From Gracilimonas sp046602855 (GTDB lineage: Bacteria > Bacteroidota > Rhodothermia > Balneolales > Balneolaceae): a DNA stretch of 64,000 nt. Below are positions 52,154 through 61,689 of the stretch, piece by piece. A model generated the notes under the pieces. That model saw only the letters and a list, made by a program, of their open reading frames with translations, was not told the DNA's origin and ran no database searches. The position numbers and the translations under genes were made by a program. The stretch is taken from assembly GCF_046602855.1 (NCBI RefSeq), contig NZ_JBKINJ010000001.1, forward strand, positions 2,046,001-2,110,000. Reading direction: 5' to 3'. Position 1 is the stretch's first letter, and the number at the start of each line of letters is the position of its first letter.

Positions 52154-52690
52154 ATGGGGCGAAGCCGATATAAATTTTACGAAGAACACTATCCATATTT
52201 TATTACCAGTACATTACTAGAAGAATTACCTCTTTTTTCAAAACCAAATATCGTTCAAATTCTGCTTGATCAATTAACGTTTCTACAACAACAAAGAGCC
52301 GTAAATTTATATGCTTATGTCATCATGCACAATCACTTTCATGCAGTAGTTCAGGGTCAGGAATTGTCAAAGAAGCTTAGGCTTGCAAAGTCATATACCG
52401 CTCGTCAAATTTTGGATGTTTTAGTACTGGATGGTCATTCTCACTGGCTTGAAAAATTGGAATGGAATAAGAAATCACATAAAATATATAGAACCTATCA
52501 GGTTTGGCAGGAAGGACTTCATCCCAAACGACTAAGCTCAATTAATATGGTTAGCCAAAAGATCGAATATATTCATGCAAATCCGGTTAATGCCGGCTTT
52601 GTGGATATGCCGACTGATTGGAGGTATTCATCTGCAAAAAATTATGAGGGAATTGGGGGATTGATTCCTGTTACGTTGTTTAGCGGATGA
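52154..52690 (+). CDS. REP-associated tyrosine transposase (RAYT, Y1 family)
   Basis: The 178-aa protein has the Y1/HUH nuclease pattern: YPYFITSTLLEELPLFSK, the HUH core VIMHNHFHAVVQ near residue 62, and the family's KIEYIHANPVNAGFV with DWRYSSAKNYEG. RAYTs are single-copy domesticated relatives of IS200/IS605 TnpA that nick and mobilise REP palindromes. It is flanked by inverted REP copies and preceded by promoter copy D. Confidence 0.93.
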   Translation: MGRSRYKFYEEHYPYFITSTLLEELPLFSKPNIVQILLDQLTFLQQQRAVNLYAYVIMHNHFHAVVQGQELSKKLRLAKSYTARQILDVLVLDGHSHWLEKLEWNKKSHKIYRTYQVWQEGLHPKRLSSINMVSQKIEYIHANPVNAGFVDMPTDWRYSSAKNYEGIGGLIPVTLFSG

Positions 52691-52712
52691 TTTATTTCCT
52701 CTTTTATTCATT

Positions 52713-52760
52713 GGGACCGGGAGGTCCCACATTGCGTTCCCAACAGAGATGTTGGGAACG
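52713..52760. repeat. REP element 3
   Basis: GGGACC/GGTCCC (52713-52728) is followed by CGTTCCCAAC/GTTGGGAACG (52735-52760). It is the mirror arrangement of REP 2 around the RAYT gene. Confidence 0.9.
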
Positions 52761-52794
52761 AGATAAAGCAGGGGCATACTGAGATCATCACCTA

Positions 52795-52824
52795 ACAAAA
52801 AAGGCTCCCGAAGGAGCCTTTTTG
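52795..52824. terminator. Terminator between RAYT region and the OYE gene
   Basis: AAAAAGGCTCC/GGAGCCTTTTT is a perfect stem with a CGAA loop and T/A tracts on both sides, so it can work in both directions. Confidence 0.93.
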
Positions 52825-52849
52825 AAAATAATTGTTAGTTCTTCTTTCA

Positions 52850-53941
52850 CTACGACATAGCAGGGTAATCTATATAACCCTCTTTGCCCGGGGTGTAAAA
52901 GGTATCCTGATCCCATTCCGCCAATTCTGCATGCTGTCTAAACCGTTCCACCAGGTCAGGGTTGGAGATAAATGGCTTAGCAAATGCAACCAGATCAGCA
53001 TCCCCTCTTTCTATGACGGCATTGCCTTTTTCCTGATCAAACGCACTGTTGATCATCAGCGTACCGTCGTACATAGGGCGGTATCTTTTGGCGATCTCTG
53101 TTTCGGCATACTCTATATCACTCACATCATTGAACGGCTCAGACAAATGGATATAAGCCAGGTCATAATCGTTCAATTTATTGATCACGTGATCGAAGGT
53201 AGGGATGGTTTCTTCATCCATGGTCATACCGAATATGCCATGTAATGACGGATTGAAGCGGGCTCCTATCCTGTTTTCCGGAACTTCTTCTTTGATCGCA
53301 TCAAGCACTTCAAAAAAGAAACGGGCCCTGTTTTCAATACTGTCTCCGTATTCATCGGTCCTTTGGTTTGAAGTAGCATTGAAAAACTGATGGATCAGGT
53401 ATCCATTGGAGGAATGAATTTCCACGCCATCAAAGCCGGCTTTCATGGCATTTTTAGCCGCGTGTTTAAAGTCAGCGATGGTTCTCTTTATATCATCTTT
53501 GGTCATGGCTTTAGGGGTTACCGTATCTTTAAAACCCTCCGGCGTGTACGACTTCTCATTGGGGTTTATTGCGGACGGCGCTAATGGCAGCTCTCCATCA
53601 TGAAAATCAGGGTGAGAAATCCGGCCTACATGCCAAAGCTGTAAAAATATTTTTCCGTCTTTGTCATGTACGCGGCTTGTGATCTTTTTCCAGCCTTCTA
53701 CTTGTTCTTCCGTATATATTCCGGGTGTATTGATGTAACCAACGGCTTCCTCAGAGATCTGCGAGCCTTCCGAAATGATCAGTCCGGCCCCGGCTCTTTG
53801 TTCATAATACACGCCCTGCAAGTCATCCGTGGGCACATTGCCTTCGTTGGCGGCCCTGCTTCTGGTCATGGGTGCCATAACAACCCGATTCTTTAAATGC
53901 AGGCCGTTCATATCGTAGGCTTCTAATAGTGGTTGACTCAT
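52850..53941 (-). CDS. Old Yellow Enzyme family alkene reductase (NemA-like)
   Basis: The 363-aa flavoprotein has NRVVMAPMTRSRAANEG, LQLWHVGRISHPDF, and GFDGVEIHSSNGYLIHQFF, in which the His-x-x-Asn pair binding substrate is modified to His-Ser-Ser-Asn, plus TDEYGDSIENRARF. It reduces activated double bonds, maleimides or nitro groups with NAD(P)H through FMN. It is monocistronic. Confidence 0.94.
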   Translation of the reverse strand: MSQPLLEAYDMNGLHLKNRVVMAPMTRSRAANEGNVPTDDLQGVYYEQRAGAGLIISEGSQISEEAVGYINTPGIYTEEQVEGWKKITSRVHDKDGKIFLQLWHVGRISHPDFHDGELPLAPSAINPNEKSYTPEGFKDTVTPKAMTKDDIKRTIADFKHAAKNAMKAGFDGVEIHSSNGYLIHQFFNATSNQRTDEYGDSIENRARFFFEVLDAIKEEVPENRIGARFNPSLHGIFGMTMDEETIPTFDHVINKLNDYDLAYIHLSEPFNDVSDIEYAETEIAKRYRPMYDGTLMINSAFDQEKGNAVIERGDADLVAFAKPFISNPDLVERFRQHAELAEWDQDTFYTPGKEGYIDYPAMS

Positions 53942-54416
53942 ATCTATCTTGATCCTTTTTATTTAATTATTCGAAATTTTCAGCTTTGTTTGATGTGCCT
54001 CTTTAAACCTGAATCTTTCCGATATCATTTTATGGGATCTAAAAAAGAAGTAAAACCTACCCCTCTATTTACATAGCGGCTTTTCGGTCCAAACCTATTG
54101 ACCGGATCTTTCTGAATTCTCAACTCCGGCTGGCTCTGAAGTGCTGGTAATTGAGGGTAGAATTGTAAGGATCTGTTTAAGGACCCACGCGATAAGCGGC
54201 TTGGAGATTAACGGTGATAATTTTAAAACAAGCAATGCTGGAAACCGAAGCTCCGTCCGCGTCCACAGTTGATGCGCTTGTTAGGCGTTCAAATGACAAC
54301 ATACTTAATAATGATTTTCTTTTCATTAAGTACAATGCTTGGTGTATCCTGCTTATGGTATATATGTAGAAGATTTTAGGTATTTTATTTCACACATAGG
54401 CATAAAAAATATATAT
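53942..54416. other. Gene-free gap of 475 bp with a weak attC-like inverted repeat
   Basis: AACAAGC at 54227-54233 pairs with GCTTGTT at 54276-54282, and the latter runs into GTTAGGC (54280-54286), the R' consensus of integron attC sites. The paired R'' box is not convincing. A GTAAGGA at 54165 lacks the second half of the 29-bp motif. Otherwise nothing is seen. Confidence 0.35.
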
Positions 54417-54569
54417 ATGGCCACAGTAATTGAACAGATAAAGAGTGCAGATCAAGTTATTTGTAATAATATCGAATCACTTGATGAACACCGGACTTTA
54501 CTTTCACAAAATTTGCTTTCTCAACTTAGAAACTTAGTCGAAGGTGTTGCTGTATTACTCGAGACCTGA
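54417..54569 (+). pseudogene. 5' fragment of the SF1 helicase gene, ended by an in-frame TGA
   Basis: It encodes MATVIEQIKSADQVICNNIE and about 30 further helical residues, then TGA (54567-54569). After the TGA the same frame stays open for 50 codons to the next Met and continues as the helicase. CGA-to-TGA is the simplest explanation. The short peptide is probably not functional alone. Confidence 0.7.
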
Positions 54570-54722
54570 TCACCTAATGCTGTATTTGATTACTCTGCAA
54601 TAGGAAATGGAATTAAGTTTATCAAGACAAGGGCAAAGTTTAGGTTTATTGACAAATTCCACAAACTATTACAGAAAAGCTCATCTCATTATACCTTTGA
54701 TGGAGATGGTTCAGAGCGCTTG

Positions 54723-57116
54723 ATGCTTAAGTATTATGAATATCTCTACCGATTAAGGAGTTTAGTTCAAGAATATTTTGAATTAGAGATTCTTGCTAAT
54801 CTTGAATCTTTTCCTGTAGATCTCGATCCATCGCTACATGAATATCACCTCAAGATAGCTGAGAAAATTGATCTAGTACGTAAAACTAAAACAGGTCAGT
54901 ATCGAAGTGATCGATATTATATTCATAAAATTCGTCCATTCTTCCTTGAAGGTCGTGTGTATTATGAAGTGACCTTTAACCGTGCAATAAATAAGGTGAG
55001 CAAATTTGATCGGATCATCGCATTTACTGATATAGAGATGACTGATAAATATGCTGCTACATTGACACTTCAGCCTGAATCGATCGAAGTATTTGGTCAG
55101 AAAATGCCGATTATAGTGATTCGAAAATGGGAAGTTTCTATCCGGCCATGTGAGTTTGATAATTTCGCTCGTCTACTAGGTTCTAAAATAAAAACACGTA
55201 CTAACTCTAAAGAGTATAGATATTTAATGAAAGGATTAACAGCGGGTTCTGGGAGCCTCCTAGATCTTGTTGAGTTATCTGATAATGAATTCGCAAGAGT
55301 AAGAAATGTAGGTACATCAGGTGTCTCTAAACCAATAATTTTTCCATTATTGGATAATGTCCGCCAAATTGTAAAGTCTTCATCTTCAGGTCAAAATATT
55401 CTTCGGTATTTGTTACTGAGAATGAATAACCAAATAATTAAGCTACAGTATAGCACCGAGAGTTGTAATCTTCTTTCAGGCATGAAACTTGGTTATGGTT
55501 GCATCCCTTTTGACACCATGCCTTTTTGCACTTCTTTGCTTGGTCATAATCCTCGGTATTGGGATTTAGTCGAAAGCCTCGATATTGAAAATAGAAACCA
55601 TGAATTACTGGCAAGAAGAGTTAAAAATAATGTTGAACAACATGGGATACTATACACCCCACTTGCAGACCTTGAGGAATTTGGGGATATAGATAACTTG
55701 ATTTCTACTTATAACAGTTATCTATATAAAACACACAAGGAACGTAGGCTTATTAAAGATATGGGCCACGTATTTATAATTGGTTACGAGAATGATACAG
55801 TTTCTATAGTAGAATCTTTACAGGATAAAGCATCCTCAGGGATTGCAGGGTATACCAAAGCTGTAGAACACTGGATAAAAGAAGGAGCTAATAAAATAGA
55901 TGACCCTATAAAAAAAGATGCTTTAAAACGGTTATTCAGTAACTCTTGTGTTGCATTAATTTATGGGGCAGCTGGTACTGGTAAGTCTACTATGGTAGAC
56001 CATATAGCACAATATTTTAATGATAAGGATAAACTTTTTTTGGCTCATACAAATCCAGCAATTGATAATTTAAAACGCCGAGTAAGTGCCCAGAACTCAG
56101 AGTTTAGAACAATAAGTAGCCAAATATTCAAAGGTACAAATAGCATTCAGTATGACCTTCTCATTATTGATGAGTGTAGTACTGTAAGTAATGATGATTT
56201 AATTAAAGTTTTGAATAATACTAAGTTTAGGTTACTTGTCTTGGTTGGGGATGTGTATCAAATTGAGTCAATTCAGTTTGGAAACTGGTTTGGAATCATA
56301 AGATCCTTTATACCAAGCACCTCAATTTTTGAGTTGACAACTCCTTATAGAACTACAAATCAATCATTACTAGATTTCTGGGGTAAGGTTCGAGGTATAA
56401 AAGATGATATTTCAGAATGTATGGCTCATAACAATTACTCTTCTGTACTTGATGAGTCACTATTTGAAGCCAAGGAAAAAGATGAAATTATTCTTTGTCT
56501 TAACTATGATGGTCTTTATGGAATCAATAATGTTAATCGTTTCTTACAAAGCAGTAACCCAAATGAAGCAGTCACTTGGCGTGTGGCTACATATAAAGTT
56601 GGTGACCCAATTCTATTTTATGAGACCGAAAGATTTAGACCCGTTATTTATAATAACTTAAAGGGTACTATTGTCGGGATAGATTACCAAAAAGGACAAA
56701 TACAGTTCGATATTGATCTTGATAGGCCTCTGACAGAGTTTGATGTATTTGGAGTTGATTTAGAATGGTTAGGAGATTCAATTGTTCGGTTCTCAGTTTT
56801 TGATCTTGATACAAGTGATGAAGATGACGACTCAAATAATACAACAGTTCCATTTCAAGTTGCTTATGCAGTTTCGATACATAAAGCTCAGGGACTGGAA
56901 TACGACTCTGTAAAAATTGTTATAACAGACTCTAATGAGGACGATATTACACATAGCATTTTCTACACTGCGGTTACTAGGGCACGTAATCAACTTCAAA
57001 TTTTTTGGACTCCTGAAACGCAACAAAGAGTATTAGAACAGTTGAAGCGTATTGAGAATACTAAGGATGTTAGTATTTTAGCTAATCGTAGAGATCTGAA
57101 ACCATTGATTGGGTAA
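54723..57116 (+). CDS. Large SF1 (UvrD/RecD-like) helicase, N terminus lost to a stop codon
   Basis: The remaining 797 residues include a long N-terminal unrecognised region, Walker A YGAAGTGKSTMVDHIAQ (near residue 415 of this part), the DECS box LLIIDECSTVSNDDL near 480, and C-terminal motifs AVSIHKAQGLEYDSVKIV and YTAVTRARNQLQIFW. The domain order resembles DUF2075/RecD2-like stand-alone helicases found in defence and mobile loci. Read through the TGA it would be about 899 aa. TTG at 54720 or ATG at 54723 could reinitiate, but no clear ribosome site is seen. Confidence 0.75.
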   Translation: MLKYYEYLYRLRSLVQEYFELEILANLESFPVDLDPSLHEYHLKIAEKIDLVRKTKTGQYRSDRYYIHKIRPFFLEGRVYYEVTFNRAINKVSKFDRIIAFTDIEMTDKYAATLTLQPESIEVFGQKMPIIVIRKWEVSIRPCEFDNFARLLGSKIKTRTNSKEYRYLMKGLTAGSGSLLDLVELSDNEFARVRNVGTSGVSKPIIFPLLDNVRQIVKSSSSGQNILRYLLLRMNNQIIKLQYSTESCNLLSGMKLGYGCIPFDTMPFCTSLLGHNPRYWDLVESLDIENRNHELLARRVKNNVEQHGILYTPLADLEEFGDIDNLISTYNSYLYKTHKERRLIKDMGHVFIIGYENDTVSIVESLQDKASSGIAGYTKAVEHWIKEGANKIDDPIKKDALKRLFSNSCVALIYGAAGTGKSTMVDHIAQYFNDKDKLFLAHTNPAIDNLKRRVSAQNSEFRTISSQIFKGTNSIQYDLLIIDECSTVSNDDLIKVLNNTKFRLLVLVGDVYQIESIQFGNWFGIIRSFIPSTSIFELTTPYRTTNQSLLDFWGKVRGIKDDISECMAHNNYSSVLDESLFEAKEKDEIILCLNYDGLYGINNVNRFLQSSNPNEAVTWRVATYKVGDPILFYETERFRPVIYNNLKGTIVGIDYQKGQIQFDIDLDRPLTEFDVFGVDLEWLGDSIVRFSVFDLDTSDEDDDSNNTTVPFQVAYAVSIHKAQGLEYDSVKIVITDSNEDDITHSIFYTAVTRARNQLQIFWTPETQQRVLEQLKRIENTKDVSILANRRDLKPLIG

Positions 57117-57454
57117 GTCAACAAAATAGAATAAGAAGCCAGTGAAGTTGTCCGAATAATGTGTCTTGATGTCTCCTTGTTTAGGGACTTTTCATCTGTA
57201 GGCTTTCTTTTCCATGACAACTGAGCCCAACATATTAACATGCGACGGGGGCTATCTTATGAGACTTTGTATAAGACCCGTACGTACCCTTTCACATTAG
57301 TAATTCAGTGATATTGGCATATTATACTGCATATTGGCCTGATAATATCGTCGTAAAACATCCATCTAAGTTCCCGTAAGATAACACCTTATGGGTTAGT
57401 TGCAAGCAAAGATAAGCGTCCTCTAAAATTGGGTTGAGTGGTATGGTTTAGGTG

Positions 57455-57564
57455 ATCACACGTGTTGGATGAAACAATCACGTGTCATCGATCTAAAAAT
57501 CACGTGTGTTGGATGGAAGAATCACGTGTCATTTTCCAAACGATCACGTGTGATGGATCAAACG
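57455..57564. repeat. Five tandem 22-bp units with CACGTG cores
   Basis: Each unit begins ATCAC and carries CACGTG (57459, 57479, 57501, 57523, 57545). Units alternate between GTTGGATG and CAT versions, so a 44-bp higher-order repeat is present two and a half times. It lies in a 516-bp gene-free gap between the convergent helicase and MFS genes; the rest of the gap holds nothing recognised. Confidence 0.85.
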
Positions 57565-57632
57565 AACCTGATTGAACACAAAAGGCTCTATTCAATGCGG
57601 CATGGTGGCAGATGCCTGATAAGATCGGGGGC

Positions 57633-58895
57633 TTAAGTTACCACGTCGTTAGCATAGCTTTTCATGGCCTGCATGAAGCAATAGGTGGCCAGTACCCCAC
57701 ATGCCGTAAACACCAGTATCAGCGCTTTGGAAGGTCCATAAGTACCCGTAAACACATGATCGATCAGCCAGCCGGTTACGGGCGGTCCGATCCCAAATCC
57801 CACAATGCTGATCACAAATAAGTACACCGCGCCGGCCATTCCCCGCATGTCCGACTTTACAAAATACTGTATGAGGGCCGCAGCCACTCCGTTGTATGAT
57901 GAGGCGATCACATTTCCGATCCCGATCAGTATAAAGGCCATCATCACCGACTCAGCCATCAACCCAAAATAATAGAATGGAAGTCCGCCCAGGGCGGCTA
58001 CAATGCCCATCACAAATCGCTTTTCAGGGCCGTATCTGACCGCCAGCTTATCAGCCAGCCAGCCTGAAATATTTACCCCCACGCCGGCCAAAAACATGAA
58101 CCACCCATATTGGGAGATCATGGATGGGGCCTGAAAGGTGTCGTTCAATACGGTTCCAACAAAAGCCAAAATGGTATAACCACTCAGGGATAGCAGTGAA
58201 AATCCGGCAAGATAATAACGCACACTTCTCTTCCTGAGGATGTATCTCAAAACGTCAAAGAAATCTGAGGCCGAACGATCACTTGTTTTGGTGGACCTGC
58301 CCGGCTCACGGATCAACAAAAAACCAATGGCGGCGATCACCAGTCCGGGCCAGCCCACGATCTTCATGGCTTCCCGCCAGTCATAGGCTTGCGCTACCGA
58401 GCCACCGATCAAAAATGAAAGCCCTACCCCAACAAATATCCCGGAGGCATACACCGAGAATACACGCGCCCTTCTTTCCGGAGGAAAGTAATCAGCCAAT
58501 AAGGAATACACGGCCGGACTCAGTGCTGACTGACTTACCCCGACAAAAAATCTCGCCGTCACCAGAAAAACGAAGGAGCTGGCAAAACCACTGGCAACGG
58601 TCATCAGGCTCCAGATCACCAAGCCAATCAGAATGATCCGTTTTCGGGAAAATTGATCGGCGAACCATCCCATAAATATACCGCAGATCGCATAGATCAG
58701 AGAAAAGGCAGGGCCGTAAAGCACACCGATCTGAGTGTTAGTGAAACCTAGGTCATCCCGAATGGCCGTTCCCAGTACCGCCACGATCTGCCGGTCCACA
58801 AAACTTGAGATGTATATCAGAAAAAGGAGTCCCAGAACCAGCCAGGCATAAATTTGGGGATTACGGGATTCCAGTTTGTCATAGATAAATTTCAT
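57633..58895 (-). CDS. Major facilitator superfamily transporter (12 TM)
   Basis: The protein is about 420 aa and has twelve hydrophobic helices. The MFS loop motif appears as GWFADQFSRKRIILIGLVIW after helix 2 and again in GWLADKLAVRYGPEKR. IGVLYGPAFSLIYAICGIFM is typical of the spinster/organic-anion branch. The Met at 58895 (MKFIYDKL) is a better start than 58913. The substrate is unknown. Confidence 0.88.
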   Translation of the reverse strand: MKFIYDKLESRNPQIYAWLVLGLLFLIYISSFVDRQIVAVLGTAIRDDLGFTNTQIGVLYGPAFSLIYAICGIFMGWFADQFSRKRIILIGLVIWSLMTVASGFASSFVFLVTARFFVGVSQSALSPAVYSLLADYFPPERRARVFSVYASGIFVGVGLSFLIGGSVAQAYDWREAMKIVGWPGLVIAAIGFLLIREPGRSTKTSDRSASDFFDVLRYILRKRSVRYYLAGFSLLSLSGYTILAFVGTVLNDTFQAPSMISQYGWFMFLAGVGVNISGWLADKLAVRYGPEKRFVMGIVAALGGLPFYYFGLMAESVMMAFILIGIGNVIASSYNGVAAALIQYFVKSDMRGMAGAVYLFVISIVGFGIGPPVTGWLIDHVFTGTYGPSKALILVFTACGVLATYCFMQAMKSYANDVVT

Positions 58896-59053
58896 GCCGC
58901 AAAGATAGAGCACAGATGTGTGGGATGGAAGGAAGATTTGGACAGGATTCTCTGATCAATTAATGAACTCATCAAAGAGCCTTCTCCCTCTAGAAAATGG
59001 GAGAAACATAGAGGGGTTGTGGATACGGGCAACCCCTCTTTATTAAATTATTT

Positions 59054-59099
59054 GGACCGGAGGTCCAGGCAGGCATACCCAACCGGGAGGTTGGGTATG
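59054..59099. repeat. REP element 4
   Basis: GGACC/GGTCC (59054-59066) and CATACCCAAC/GTTGGGTATG (59074-59099). It has the same layout as REP 3 and 5, with compensatory changes in the second stem. Confidence 0.88.
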
Positions 59100-59237
59100 A
59101 GGAGAAAAGGCCAAATTTAAGCTGATTAGAATATTTATGATTACTTGTTAACATCATATGCTTAGGTTTAAATTCGTATTATATTATGAATATTAAGCAT
59201 AGGGTTATGATTTACAATGACTAGACTAGATAAGAAT

Positions 59238-60305
59238 ATGAAGTTTATTTTTTTGCCTGTCGTTTTTTTCAGCCTTGCTATGGGGTGCTCAACTGGTGAT
59301 TCAGAAATAGAAACTAACGAAGTAGATATTGTCAAAATAGATTCGGTAGTATTACAACAAGGCCAGGAGATCTTTGGCAATTTTTTTGAACAAATTAAAA
59401 TCACAGGAGATAAAGAATATTTTTTATTCAGTGATAGAATAAGAAATCAGGTTTTTGTCTTCAACTCTGACGGTACATTCCATTCAGTGATTGGGGTAAA
59501 TGGCAGAGGTCCAAAAGGCATTTTAAGTGTAAGTGGATACGATGTAAATAAAAAAAATGAGGTATTTATTTATGATTCCATGCAAAGAATGTTAAAGGTT
59601 TTTGACCTGAATGGGAACTTATTGCATTCCACAGATTTTTTGGAAAGAGAGACGTTTAACCCCACAGCAAATAATTTGAGATGGTATAACAATAAAATTG
59701 TCGCAACTATATACGAAACTGATGTAAGGTTTGAAACTCATAAATCCAGACTGGTAGGATTAATTGACACTAGTGGAATTGCTGAATCTATCTTTGGGAG
59801 GTTTGATGAATATTCTCAAGATGATAATAATCTTGCTTTCAATACAGTCATAGCTTTGGATGAGGAAACTGATTTAGCCTATACTAACCTTCAAACTTCA
59901 CCCTACTTTCAGATATATGATTTAAAGAAAAAGGTTTTAATCGGAAGAGAAGGTCAAAAGACTGATAACTTTTTTATTCCTGAAAGAGAATTGACACCAT
60001 CAATGCCTATTTCTGAAAAATTCAAACACAGAGCAAACACTAGTGCTGTGGCTCATATATTTGTCACTGACAGTTACATTATACAAAATATGCAAAATCT
60101 AACGGAGGAGTGGTTTGACACTATGGATTATTCTTCTAAGGATAATTTTTTAGTTATTTATGATAAAAGTAGCTTAGAATTGATTCAGGAAGTTTCAGTT
60201 CCCTCTACTCCCTTTGGAGCGCATGATAATCAGCTATATTTTATTGAAGATTTTAATCCTGACAATTATACCATCGGTATATATGAAATTGTGGCTGTTA
60301 AATAA
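59238..60305 (+). CDS. 6-bladed beta-propeller lipoprotein
   Basis: It starts best at Met 59238 (MKFIFLPVVFFSLAMGC, lipobox AMGC). The mature protein of about 340 aa is made of repeated strand units such as NQVFVFNSDGTFHSVIG, EVFIYDSMQRMLKVFDLNGN and LVIYDKSSLELIQEV. This is the pattern of the NHL-like 6-bladed propeller lipoproteins common in Bacteroidota. The ligand is unknown. It is monocistronic. Confidence 0.85.
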   Translation: MKFIFLPVVFFSLAMGCSTGDSEIETNEVDIVKIDSVVLQQGQEIFGNFFEQIKITGDKEYFLFSDRIRNQVFVFNSDGTFHSVIGVNGRGPKGILSVSGYDVNKKNEVFIYDSMQRMLKVFDLNGNLLHSTDFLERETFNPTANNLRWYNNKIVATIYETDVRFETHKSRLVGLIDTSGIAESIFGRFDEYSQDDNNLAFNTVIALDEETDLAYTNLQTSPYFQIYDLKKKVLIGREGQKTDNFFIPERELTPSMPISEKFKHRANTSAVAHIFVTDSYIIQNMQNLTEEWFDTMDYSSKDNFLVIYDKSSLELIQEVSVPSTPFGAHDNQLYFIEDFNPDNYTIGIYEIVAVK

Positions 60306-60488
60306 CAACTTGGTTCTGGTATGATTGTGTATCCTTATTTGCAATGTAATTTTAGTTTAACCTATTGTTTTTAAACAAAATTAAAGCTCCTCAGAGGATT
60401 ATTTAATTATTAATTCAGTTAGTTATTGCCGTTATCATACATTCCGCAACGGAACGAGGACAAGCAACCAATCCAATTTAAACTATTT

Positions 60489-60534
60489 GGACCGGAGGTC
60501 CGGGCGAGCGTTCCCAACCGGGAGGTTGGGAACG
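60489..60534. repeat. REP element 5
   Basis: GGACC/GGTCC (60489-60501) and CGTTCCCAAC/GTTGGGAACG (60509-60534), separated by CGGGCGA. It occupies most of the gap between the propeller and asd genes, where nothing else is seen. Confidence 0.9.
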
Positions 60535-60636
60535 AGGGAAAGTGAATTTAATTTATCTAAATTTCTCACATAAAGGTTGCAGATTGATTATTTTTGTTGC
60601 TCACAAAGATTTGATTTTAAATCATACTCATTCATC

Positions 60637-61686
60637 ATGAAAGTTGGAATTTTAGGCGCTACTGGTGCAGTTGGACAAAAATTTATTCGTTTACTTCAGG
60701 GTCACCCCTGGTTTGAAATTGAAGTTCTTGGAGCCTCCGAACGCTCGGCCGGCAAGGAATATAAAGATGCCGCCAACTGGATCGAAGACGTGGTGCTGCC
60801 CGAGCACGTCAAAGAGATGACGGTAAAGAATTGTGAACCTTCTGAGTTCAGTAATGTCGATTTTGTTTTTTCGGGATTAGACGCATCTGTGGCCGGAGAG
60901 ATCGAAAAAGATTTTGCCTCTTCAGGAATCCCGGTCATATCCAATGCCAAAAATTATCGTCAGGATCCCACGGTTCCGCTGCTTATCCCTGAGATCAACC
61001 CGGATCATACCGAACTCATCAAGAAGCAGACTTTTACCAAAGACGGAAGCGGATGGATAGTCACCAATCCAAACTGTGTAGCTGTTCCTCTCGCTATTGC
61101 ACTGAAACCACTGTATGATGCTTTTGGCATCGAATCTCTGATCCTGACTACCATGCAGGCAGTGTCCGGAGCGGGTTACCCCGGTGTAGCAAGTTTGGAC
61201 ATTTTGGGGAATGTGATCCCATTCATTTCGGGAGAAGAACCTAAAGTTGGTCCCGAGACCAGAAAACTTCTTAGCAAACTGGAAGGAACTACCTTGGCGA
61301 AACCACATTTCCAGGTTCAAGCCACGGCAACCAGAGTGCCTACTATCAACGGACATATGATCTCGGTAACAGCTAAGCTGGAAAAGCCACCTGTAAACTT
61401 TGAAGAGTTGAAAGCAGCGTACACGAACTGGAAAAATCCGATCGCTGATCTGAATCTCCCTTTCTCACCAAAGAATCTTTACAAGCTGCATGAAGAGGAA
61501 AAATATCCACAACCACGTTTACATGCCGATGCTGAAAACGGAATGCAGCTGCATATTGGAAGGTTGAGAAAAGCTGAAGTATTCGACGTCAGTTTCATCG
61601 CCATGGCACATAACACCATTCGCGGTGCGGCCGGGGGGGCCATACTGAATGCGGAATTGTTGGTAAAGAAGGGATTCCTGAAATAA
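60637..61686 (+). CDS. asd: Aspartate-semialdehyde dehydrogenase
   Basis: The 349-aa enzyme begins MKVGILGATGAVGQKFIRLL at 60637; the upstream frame is not conserved. It contains WIVTNPNCVAVPLAIALKPL with the catalytic Cys, MQAVSGAGYPGVASLD and HNTIRGAAGGAILNAELL. It makes aspartate semialdehyde for lysine, threonine and methionine synthesis. The form is the archaeal/fungal-like type that many Bacteroidota have. Confidence 0.96.
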   Translation: MKVGILGATGAVGQKFIRLLQGHPWFEIEVLGASERSAGKEYKDAANWIEDVVLPEHVKEMTVKNCEPSEFSNVDFVFSGLDASVAGEIEKDFASSGIPVISNAKNYRQDPTVPLLIPEINPDHTELIKKQTFTKDGSGWIVTNPNCVAVPLAIALKPLYDAFGIESLILTTMQAVSGAGYPGVASLDILGNVIPFISGEEPKVGPETRKLLSKLEGTTLAKPHFQVQATATRVPTINGHMISVTAKLEKPPVNFEELKAAYTNWKNPIADLNLPFSPKNLYKLHEEEKYPQPRLHADAENGMQLHIGRLRKAEVFDVSFIAMAHNTIRGAAGGAILNAELLVKKGFLK

Positions 61687-61689
61687 TTT

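Noticed and set aside
54165..54193. Sixth copy of the 29-bp promoter motif
   Set aside because: GTAAGGA is present but CTCTWAC is missing at the required distance.
54567..54569. Selenocysteine or programmed UGA readthrough in the helicase
   Set aside because: No selenocysteine-insertion-type hairpin follows and the family needs no such residue; a point mutation is simpler.
57455..57564. CRISPR array
   Set aside because: The 22-bp units are contiguous with no unique spacers, and no cas genes are present.
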